In this document: positions 42,715 through 49,141 of the stretch, piece after piece | How the letters are laid out: each line of letters starts with the position of its first letter | How positions within the stretch are numbered: position 1 is the first letter of the stretch | Program-made: the position numbers and the translations under genes | Source of the DNA: Isosphaeraceae bacterium | GTDB taxonomy: Bacteria > Planctomycetota > Planctomycetia > Isosphaerales > Isosphaeraceae | NCBI GenBank assembly: GCA_031291845.1 | Contig: JARLIH010000001.1 | Coordinates: forward strand, 1-49,141 | Direction: 5' to 3' | DNA: 49,141 bases | Notes under the pieces: model-generated | What the model saw: the letters and a program-made list of their open reading frames with translations, nothing else | Told to the model about the DNA's origin: nothing | Database searches by the model: none

Positions 42715-44688
42715 ATGGACACAGGCCGACCTGGCAACTCAGCTTCCCAACCGGTTCGGCCGCTTCTCATTATCGGCATGACGACCGTGGTGGGATTGGC
42801 CGCAGTCTGGTTTGCCTGTACTCGTCCGCGCGACTTTGCGGACCACTCGAGGCGGTCGTCGCCTTCCGCCCGAAGCCTGTCTTCGATTCCCATCGATTCG
42901 GACTCGCCCTTCAGGAACACGCGGCCCGGCGTCGGATATGTGGGTGATTCTGAATGTGTACGCTGCCACGCGGCGATCGTGACGCGCTTCCGGCAGCATC
43001 CTATGGGCCGTTCCATCACGCCGGTCGCCGATTGGGCGAGGGGGTATGCGGCGGCTAAGCCCACGCCGGTTGCCGTTGAGGCCAAGGGATTCGAGTACCG
43101 GGTCGGGCTCGAGGGGGGACGAGTGGTGCACACGGAGACGCGCCGTGATGCGCAAGGGAAGGCGGTTATCGAGCGCGCGGCGGAGATCGCGTTCGCAGTC
43201 GGCTCCGGCACGAGAGGCACGTCGTTCGTGATCGACGAGGGCGGCTATCTCTTCGAGTCACCCCTCACCTGGTACGGCCAGGCCAGGCGTTGGGACCTTT
43301 CGCCCGGGTACGAGGTGCGGAACCAGCACTTCGAGCGGATGGTCCAGGCAGACTGTCTTTATTGCCATGCCAATCCGGTTGACCCGTTTGTCGACTCGAC
43401 GAACCGGTTTCGTGACTCGATCGCCAAAGTGGCAGCGATCGGCTGTGAACGCTGTCACGGACCGGGGGGGCTGCACGTCCAGGAGCGGCAGGTTGTGGAC
43501 GGCAAGGACTTGACCATCGTCAACCCCAGGCACCTCGATCCCGTGCGCCGGGAAGCCGTTTGCCAGCAGTGCCACCTGAAGGGCGATAGCCGGATTCTCC
43601 ATGCCGGCCGGCAGGCCAACGACTACCGGCCGGGATTACCGCTCCATCGTGTCTGGTCGGTATTCTTTCGTCCGGAGCAGCTTGGGAACCAACTCCAGGT
43701 CGTCGGCCACGTCGAGCAGATGGCCATGAGCCGCTGCTACCGCGCGAGCGAGGGACGAATGGGCTGCACGTCTTGCCACGACCCTCACCAGGTGCCGCCG
43801 CCCGACCAGGCGGTCGCCTATTTCCGCGAACGCTGTCTCGAGTGCCACGAAGTGACTGGCTGCAGCGTTTCGCCGGTGGCGCGCCGGCTTGAGAGCGCGG
43901 ACGACGATTGCGCTGCCTGCCACATGCCGCGATCGACCACGAGAGACGTCATCCACGTTGCCGGCACCGACCACCGGATCCTGCGCCGGCGTGGCGAGAT
44001 CCCCGCGCCGACCGGCACCGCCGACGCCTCAGGAATGCCTCTGGTTGATTTTCACCATAACCTGCTCGAGTCCGAGGACGCACGTCGCGAAATGCGTCGC
44101 GACCTAGGCGTCGCGCTCGGCAGCGGGGCATGGGAATTCCGGAACATGCCCCGAGGGGCAGCGCTGGCTCGTCTGTCGCTGTCACTGATCGTTCCCGCGT
44201 TGGGACGACGGCCGGACGACGTCGTCGCGCGGGAAATCAAAGGCGTTTCGCTTTGGTTGCTGAACCGGGACGCCGAGGCGTTGCTCGAGTTCGAGGCCGT
44301 GCTGCAGGCGGCTCCACTGAGGGAGGGGGCGCTGGTGTCCTCGGCGGCCCTGCTTTCGCAACTCGGCCGTACCGATGAGGCGATCGCCCGCTGGCGGCGG
44401 GCGCTGGCGGTGAACCCGTGGCTCTCTTCGCGACAGCTCCCCCTGGCCCGGCTACTTGGCCTTCGGGGCGAGTGGAAGGAGGCTGCCGCGGTCTGTCGTG
44501 AGGCCCTCCGCCTCAACCCGGCGTCGCCGGAGGCCAGGAAGCTGCTCGTCGAGTGTTACCTCGAAGCCGGGGACGCCGAGAGCGCCCGCGCGGAGTTCCA
44601 GACCCTGCTCGCCCTCGATCCTCCCGATCGCGAAATGCTGATTCGCTGGTTCGACGGCCATCCTGCGATCACAGGGTCCAACCCCTGA
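42715..44688 (+). CDS. Seven-heme c-type cytochrome + TPR (heme part first)
   Basis: A 657-residue exported protein. The ATG at 42715 was chosen because the next residues lead to an anchor helix (VRPLLIIGMTTVVGLAAVWF); a GTG at 42643 is possible. Seven CxxCH heme sites lie between Cys81 and about residue 403: CVRCH, CLYCH, CERCH, CQQCH, CTSCH, CLECH and CAACH. The AAIGCERCHGPGGLHV and CTSCHDPHQ blocks closely resemble the other seven-heme protein at 36343-38232. The last 170 residues are TPR repeats (LGRTDEAIARWRRALAVNPW, GEWKEAAAVCREALRLNPAS, EAGDAESARAEFQTLLALDP). So the same two modules occur in opposite order in the two proteins. Periplasmic electron transfer or reduction is likely. Confidence 0.88.
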   Translation: MDTGRPGNSASQPVRPLLIIGMTTVVGLAAVWFACTRPRDFADHSRRSSPSARSLSSIPIDSDSPFRNTRPGVGYVGDSECVRCHAAIVTRFRQHPMGRSITPVADWARGYAAAKPTPVAVEAKGFEYRVGLEGGRVVHTETRRDAQGKAVIERAAEIAFAVGSGTRGTSFVIDEGGYLFESPLTWYGQARRWDLSPGYEVRNQHFERMVQADCLYCHANPVDPFVDSTNRFRDSIAKVAAIGCERCHGPGGLHVQERQVVDGKDLTIVNPRHLDPVRREAVCQQCHLKGDSRILHAGRQANDYRPGLPLHRVWSVFFRPEQLGNQLQVVGHVEQMAMSRCYRASEGRMGCTSCHDPHQVPPPDQAVAYFRERCLECHEVTGCSVSPVARRLESADDDCAACHMPRSTTRDVIHVAGTDHRILRRRGEIPAPTGTADASGMPLVDFHHNLLESEDARREMRRDLGVALGSGAWEFRNMPRGAALARLSLSLIVPALGRRPDDVVAREIKGVSLWLLNRDAEALLEFEAVLQAAPLREGALVSSAALLSQLGRTDEAIARWRRALAVNPWLSSRQLPLARLLGLRGEWKEAAAVCREALRLNPASPEARKLLVECYLEAGDAESARAEFQTLLALDPPDREMLIRWFDGHPAITGSNP

Positions 44689-44808
44689 CTTACCCGGCGA
44701 AGTGCGTAAAAACCGCGCCCGGATGCCGACTCCGCCATTACGGGACCGACCGATTTCGTGGCCGGCGGGTTGCCTTGGTCTTTCCGAAGAACAAGCCTGC
44801 AACAGAGA

Positions 44809-45228
44809 TTACCGATCAAAAGGACCGGGGAGGGCGACTCGGAAGGCAAGCAGGGGGGCACGCTTCCGCGTGACGGCCGTTGCCACCTCATCGCGAAGCC
44901 GTCCGGAGGCTCGCTCCAGCGCGTCGAGGACCACGGTGGGGTCGAGTCGCTCGCCGGGGAGTGGTGCGACCGTCACCAGGAGCCGGCCTGCGTCGGGCGC
45001 CGGGACGACCGAAAAGACCTGAATTTGGCTCAAGGATGCGTCCGCGTCTCGACCTGAGAGGACGTAGCTCAGGGTCTCGGCGACCTGGCCGCAGAGCTGT
45101 CGCTGTTTTCGGTCCGATCGCTTACGCGACGTGCTTCGTTGGTCGTCGCGGGGATCGACCCCGTCCGTCGCGTCCTGCTCGGCACATAGGTGGCGCAAGA
45201 CGTTTTGCTTAACGATTCTGCGTCGCAT
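44809..45228 (-). CDS. RbfA-like ribosome-binding factor, divergent
   Basis: A 139-residue protein from ATG at 45228; a GTG 13 codons upstream is less likely. The C-terminal 95 residues follow the RbfA/KH-like pattern: QRQLCGQVAETLSYVL for helix 1, LSQIQVFSVVPAPDAGRLLV for the beta strands, and LDALERASGRLRDEVATAVT with RKRAPLLAFRVALP for the last helix and strand. RbfA binds the small ribosomal subunit during 16S rRNA maturation. It is not beside nusA-infB as rbfA usually is, so it may be a second, lineage-specific copy. The N-terminal 45 residues are charged and unlike RbfA. The family call rests on pattern only. Confidence 0.55.
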   Translation of the reverse strand: MRRRIVKQNVLRHLCAEQDATDGVDPRDDQRSTSRKRSDRKQRQLCGQVAETLSYVLSGRDADASLSQIQVFSVVPAPDAGRLLVTVAPLPGERLDPTVVLDALERASGRLRDEVATAVTRKRAPLLAFRVALPGPFDR

Positions 45229-45694
45229 ACACTTGCTCTCGAAAGCCGCAACGCCGGCGCGAGACACGTTATCCTGAGGAAAGGCTCAAGGCGGAACAGT
45301 CTGCGCCTGCGCCGCTTGACGGCCACCTTGACTGCGACACGTCGCCTTCCAGGAAGAGGCTCAACGGGGCCGCGAGGTTCGGCGCTCCGGGCCAAGTCGC
45401 GACGACTCGTGATCGTTTGCAATTCGGGAACAGTCCGGCGCGATGATTGCAGTTGGTGGCGACCGGTCTCGACGTGCCGTCGTTTGACGGCAGTCCGGGA
45501 ACGGAATTTTTGGCATGCACTGCGCATCTCCACCGGTAATCGCCCACGTGAAGCCGGGGGGCGTGCCAGCCAACACCGTTCCCGTGCCGCGGTTGGAACC
45601 GATAGCGCCAGTCGTGACGGAGATCGGTGACAAGTCTCGAAGTTTCCCTTTCTCCCGCGGCGAGAGCCGACAATGAGAGTTGAGGAGACGGACA
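45229..45694. other. Divergent gap between RbfA-like and MMPL genes
   Basis: These 466 bases hold no supported gene. Longer open frames on both strands are out-of-frame background. Promoters for the minus RbfA-like gene and the plus MMPL gene should be here; I could not assign boxes. Confidence 0.45.
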
Positions 45695-48445
45695 ATGCTG
45701 GCAAAGGGGTTGAAAAGCTTTCGACTCGCGGTCTGCCTCCATCCCGGATGGGTCATCGTCGTCTGGGTCTTGTGTGCAGCGGTCGTTGGGATCGCCGCAC
45801 CCAGCTTGACGCAGCTCGCGGCGCGGGAGCAGGCGAACTTGTTGCCCGGGGACGCCGAGAGCCAGCGCGTGGCGGCACTCGCGGCGCGCGCGTGGCCCGA
45901 GCAGTCGTACCAGTCCATGGCCGTCGTGGCGCTAAGTCGTTCCGAAAAGCTCACGTCCCAGGACCACGAGTATGCCCGCCGGCTTGCCCGGCAGTTCGAG
46001 TCGCCACAGCGGCCTCGGGAGATTCTGCGCGTCCTGGGACCACAGTCAGACGCCGAGGTGGCGAAGCGTTTGGAGAGTCCCGGCGGCCGGATGCAGCTTG
46101 TCGCCGTCGCGCTGAGCTCCGCGTTCGTCAGCCCCGACGCACATCGAGCGGTCGCCTGGCTCCAAGAGAAGGCCGCCGACGTGGCCAAAACGCGTCCGGA
46201 CGGACTTCAGGAACGATGGACCGGCGACGCCGTCATCGGACGCGATTACATGAACGGCGTCCAACAGTCGCTGGACCGCGCGGCGCTCGCGACGGTCGTG
46301 CTCCTGCTTGTGCTGTTGCTTGCCGTCTATCGTTCGTTGTTCCTGGCGATGGTGCCGTTGGTCACGATCGGCATCAGCTTGGTGGTTGCGCGTGGGGTGT
46401 TAGCGTGGCTCGTCACGACGGGCTGGGAGGTATCGCCGCTCGTCGAACTGTTTCTCGTGGTCGTCCTCTTTGGAAGCGGTACGGACTTCTGCCTGCTGTT
46501 GGCCTGGCGGTTCGGCGAGCACTGGACGGATACGCGGTCCGACCCTGCGGGGCCGATGGCCGACACATTGCGGAGCGCGGGGAGCGCGCTGTTGACGAGC
46601 GCGGCCACCGTCATTACGGGGTTGTCGCTCATGGGAACGACCCGCTTCAAGTTGTTCTCGAGCACCGGCCCGAGCGTAGCCCTGGGGCTGGCCCTGACGG
46701 TCGGAGCGGCGTTGACTCTGGCCCCCGCGCTGCTTGTTCTGCTGGCACGCCATCGTCCGCGCGCCTTCGCGAACATGCATAACTCGACGGCCCATTTCTG
46801 GCGCTGGGTGGGCCGCAAGACCTTGGCCCGGCCGTTGTTAACCTGGTTTGTCACACTCGTGTTGATGGCGCCGGCAGCGGTTCTGGGCCTGCGCACGACG
46901 TATATCCAGGACACGCTTACCGAGATGCCTCCGCGAACGCCGTCAGCACAAGCGCTCCACGACGTGGACGCCGAGTTCGGCGAAGGGTTCCTCGCGCCCC
47001 TGACGGTCATCGTGCAGACGGATCAGGGCGGGATGAACTTGCGGGATTCCGAAGGCCTGGAACTGATCGACGAGGCGAGCCGCTTCTTGAGCCAGAACCG
47101 GCGTCTGCGTGAGGTACGGTCGGCGACCCAGCCGCTGGGGAGCTCCGCTGTGCTCGACCCGGCCAGGATCAGTGCGCGGCTCGGCGACGTGGACAAAGGA
47201 TTTGGGCGCATGGCCGACGGCGCACGGAAGCTCGAGGAGGGCCTGATCCAGGGGGCGGCGAAGGTTCGGCTCGCGGTGATGCTCGATGCGCTCGTGCACG
47301 GGGACACGCCGGCGTGGGCGTCGTTGACCGGCGCCGCGGCCGAGCCCCTGAAGGGCGGCGGGAGCTCGGGGGCGGGGCTGTCGTCGGCGCTCGGAAAGAC
47401 GGCTGCGACCTTGGAGAAGACGAACGAGCGCGTCGGTCGCGTCGCGGCCAGTGCCGGTGCTCGTTCCTCGCCGGCCCAGACCTCGGACCCGCGCCTGGAA
47501 ATGGTTCGCGAGCTTGGCCGCGCTGCCGACGGTGCCAAGCAGATCGCCGACGGTGCACGCCGGGCGAGCGACGAGGTGAGCGAGATTCTCGACGACCCGG
47601 TCGGCCGGCATGCCCTCGACCGCCTCCTTGTGACCTCGAAGACGGTTCGCGAACACCCCGAGTTGCTCGGGAGTTTCCAGACATACATCGCACCGGACGG
47701 CCGGCTCGCGCGGATCGACGTGGTTCAGCGGGAGCGCATGAGCTCCGAGGCCGCGATGGACCAGGTGGTCGACCTGCGGCAACGGCTCGGCGCCTATCTG
47801 GGCGAGTCGCGGTGGCACCACGTCCGCATGGGGATCGCCGGTCCGAACGCCGAGTCGGCCGACATCCGTGCGCTCACGCGGAGCGACCAGCGCCGGACCT
47901 GGCTGATCGTGCCCGCTGGTGTTTTCCTGATTTTGGTGCTCGCGCTGCGGGACCCCTGGACGTGCCTCAACCTGGTCGCGACGATGATCCTGACGTATGC
48001 GTTCGCGCTGGGGGTAACGCACTCCGTGTTCGTGACCTGGCTCGGAGACGCGGGGCTCGACTGGAAGGTGCCCTACTTCCTGTTCGTCCTGCTCGTGGCG
48101 GTGGGGGTTGACTACAACGTCTTCCTGATGACTCGCCTGCGCGAGGAAACGAACACGCTCGGGCTGAGACCGGGCATCGAGCAAGCCGTGGCCGCGACTG
48201 GTGGGCTGATTACCTCGGCCGCGTCGATCACCGCGTGCAGCTTTGCCTCGCTGCTGTTCAGCCCGCTCAGCTCGCTCCGGCAGCTTGGATTCGCCCTCGT
48301 GGTCGGCGTGACGGTGGATGCGGTCCTGGTGCGACCGGTCTTGGTTCCTTGCGGGCACTGGTTGATGAAGCACGGCCTCGAACGGAGGAGGGGGGCGCCG
48401 GAGGCGGCGGTGGTGGCCGAGGAGCTTGTTCCGACGGCGGTCTAA
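45695..48445 (+). CDS. MMPL/RND-family transporter
   Basis: A 916-residue inner-membrane exporter of the MMPL branch of the RND superfamily. The ATG at 45695 has GAGGAGA 7 bases upstream; a TTG 5 codons earlier is rejected. The usual two-fold layout is visible: one helix near 13-35 (HPGWVIVVWVLCAAVVGIAA), an outer loop, five helices near 195-360 with LFGSGTDFCLLLAWRF, a second single helix (VTLVLMAPAAVLGLR), a large outer loop of about 350 residues with coiled-coil-like segments, and five last helices with VAVGVDYNVFLMTRLREE. The GTD and GVDYN motifs carry the proton-relay Asp residues. Such proteins export lipids, siderophores or drugs. The cargo is unknown. Confidence 0.9.
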   Translation: MLAKGLKSFRLAVCLHPGWVIVVWVLCAAVVGIAAPSLTQLAAREQANLLPGDAESQRVAALAARAWPEQSYQSMAVVALSRSEKLTSQDHEYARRLARQFESPQRPREILRVLGPQSDAEVAKRLESPGGRMQLVAVALSSAFVSPDAHRAVAWLQEKAADVAKTRPDGLQERWTGDAVIGRDYMNGVQQSLDRAALATVVLLLVLLLAVYRSLFLAMVPLVTIGISLVVARGVLAWLVTTGWEVSPLVELFLVVVLFGSGTDFCLLLAWRFGEHWTDTRSDPAGPMADTLRSAGSALLTSAATVITGLSLMGTTRFKLFSSTGPSVALGLALTVGAALTLAPALLVLLARHRPRAFANMHNSTAHFWRWVGRKTLARPLLTWFVTLVLMAPAAVLGLRTTYIQDTLTEMPPRTPSAQALHDVDAEFGEGFLAPLTVIVQTDQGGMNLRDSEGLELIDEASRFLSQNRRLREVRSATQPLGSSAVLDPARISARLGDVDKGFGRMADGARKLEEGLIQGAAKVRLAVMLDALVHGDTPAWASLTGAAAEPLKGGGSSGAGLSSALGKTAATLEKTNERVGRVAASAGARSSPAQTSDPRLEMVRELGRAADGAKQIADGARRASDEVSEILDDPVGRHALDRLLVTSKTVREHPELLGSFQTYIAPDGRLARIDVVQRERMSSEAAMDQVVDLRQRLGAYLGESRWHHVRMGIAGPNAESADIRALTRSDQRRTWLIVPAGVFLILVLALRDPWTCLNLVATMILTYAFALGVTHSVFVTWLGDAGLDWKVPYFLFVLLVAVGVDYNVFLMTRLREETNTLGLRPGIEQAVAATGGLITSAASITACSFASLLFSPLSSLRQLGFALVVGVTVDAVLVRPVLVPCGHWLMKHGLERRRGAPEAAVVAEELVPTAV

Positions 48446-48468
48446 GAGTGCCGCGCCGGGGCTCTGGC

Positions 48469-49141
48469 TCAGGCAAGAACCTCGCGCACCGGTTTGCCGC
48501 GACCATCCTTGGTGACGTAGAACGGCCGCTCTTCCGTGACGACGCCATACTTCGGTGAAATGCCCAGTAGGTCGTAAATCGTCGCGTGCAGGTCGGCGAC
48601 CGTGACCGCGTTCTTAACGGTGCCACACGGCATTTCGTCCGACGTTTCGCCATAGGCGAAACCGCGTTTGATGCCGCCCCCGAACAGCAAGACCGACCCA
48701 GCGCCCGTGAAATGCCTGTGATGGCCGTAGTGGGCCAAGGCCGTGAGCTCGTCGGGCTGAGCCACCTGGTTGGGCACGCGCCGATCGCTTTTTCCTTCGA
48801 TCAGCACGGACCGGCTGAACTCGCTTGCCAGGACGATCAGGGTACGGTCGAGCTGTCCTCGCGTTTCCAGGTCGAGGACGAGCTGTGCAATCGGCCCGTC
48901 GATCTGTTTCTTGAGGTCGCGGATGCGCGTGTGTCCGTTATCGTGCGTGTCCCAGTTGACGAACGGGATGTATTCGGTCGTAACCTCGACGTAGCGCGCC
49001 CCCGCTTCGATCAAGCGGCGGGCGAGCAGGCAACCCTGGCCGAAGCGGCCCGTGTTGTAGATCTGGTAGCTCGAACGTGGTTCGAGCGAAAGGTCGAACG
49101 CCTTGGCTGCGTCGGAGTTCAACAGGCGGTCGGCATTCTCC
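48469..49141 (-). CDS. DUF1501 protein, C-terminal part
   Basis: The C-terminal 224 residues of a DUF1501 protein, a secreted sulfatase-like family abundant in planctomycetes. The frame runs off the right edge, so the TTG at 49122 is not the start. Typical blocks: YNTGRFGQGCLLARRLIEAG, then ARYVEVTTE, WDTHDNGHTRIRDLK, TRGQLDRTLIVLASEFSR, and HHRHFTGAGSVLLFGGGIKR, ending with DLHATIYDLLGI. The full protein is usually 430-480 residues with a Tat signal, and DUF1501 genes often lie downstream of DUF1549/DUF1553 cytochrome-like genes; that partner would be outside the window. It converges with the MMPL gene 23 bases away. Function unknown. Confidence 0.93.
   Translation of the reverse strand, partial: ENADRLLNSDAAKAFDLSLEPRSSYQIYNTGRFGQGCLLARRLIEAGARYVEVTTEYIPFVNWDTHDNGHTRIRDLKKQIDGPIAQLVLDLETRGQLDRTLIVLASEFSRSVLIEGKSDRRVPNQVAQPDELTALAHYGHHRHFTGAGSVLLFGGGIKRGFAYGETSDEMPCGTVKNAVTVADLHATIYDLLGISPKYGVVTEERPFYVTKDGRGKPVREVLA

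Noticed and set aside
45269..46188. Minus-strand open frames across the MMPL start region
   Set aside because: Antisense to a well-supported gene, with low-complexity Arg/Ser composition.
1..49141. tRNA, rRNA, CRISPR, phage or intact insertion sequences
   Set aside because: I looked for cloverleaf-like segments, regular spaced repeats and transposase motifs and saw none. A tRNAscan or CRISPR tool could still find something I missed.

Overview
This 49 kb, GC-rich window comes from a planctomycete, most likely near the Isosphaerales/Gemmatales. The evidence is lineage-typical families: two DUF1559 pilin-like proteins with the [17 protein letters not shown]-terminus and an H-x9-DG C-terminal motif, a DUF1501 protein, an LEPR-XLL-like surface signal, CRTAC1/ASPIC-UnbV FG-GAP proteins, a sulfatase, a DUF3179 protein, and many secreted or lipid-anchored TPR and c-type cytochrome proteins. 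No tRNA, rRNA, CRISPR array, intact insertion sequence or phage gene was seen.

Layout. 1-18 kb holds a GntP permease (cut by the left edge), a 2040-aa alpha-2-macroglobulin, a divergent D-aminoacylase-like amidohydrolase, a Tat-exported aldo/keto reductase, a subclass B3 metallo-beta-lactamase-fold enzyme, a small LEPR-XLL-like protein, an operon of ECF sigma factor, membrane anti-sigma-like protein and a fused cytochrome c / type II copper monooxygenase / EF-hand / redoxin protein, then a sulfatase. 18-29 kb holds two divergent operons. The minus operon is a possible leader ORF, CRTAC1, TPR and a beta-propeller. The plus operon is a large FG-GAP/ASPIC protein, a diheme cytochrome and two TPR proteins. 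29-42 kb, all on the minus strand, holds two copies of a small lipoprotein + DUF1559 cassette, a sugar-binding-type lipoprotein, a GT-C glycosyltransferase, an SGNH hydrolase, a TPR-heptaheme cytochrome, a DUF3179 lipoprotein and a TPR protein. 42-49 kb holds a second heptaheme cytochrome (heme part first, TPR last), an RbfA-like protein, an MMPL exporter and the C-terminal part of a DUF1501 protein.

The main find is at 24228. The plus-strand FG-GAP/ASPIC gene (22389-24890) is interrupted by one in-frame TGA. The same frame continues through the rest of a normal ASPIC/UnbV domain. The TGA is followed at +15 by a perfect 6-bp hairpin whose 6-nt loop has G at its second position, which is the geometry of a bacterial SECIS element. 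The codon lies in a U-N-C context, like a redox motif. This gene is a candidate selenoprotein in a family for which I recall no selenoprotein, and it sits in an operon with a diheme cytochrome.

From 18 to 45 kb many genes occur as paralogous pairs: CRTAC1 x2, two kinds of TPR protein x2, heptaheme cytochrome x2, and the lipoprotein+DUF1559 cassette x2. The recurring combination of multiheme cytochromes, membrane-anchored TPR proteins and FG-GAP propellers suggests an envelope-located electron-transfer or surface-assembly system. That functional reading is inference.
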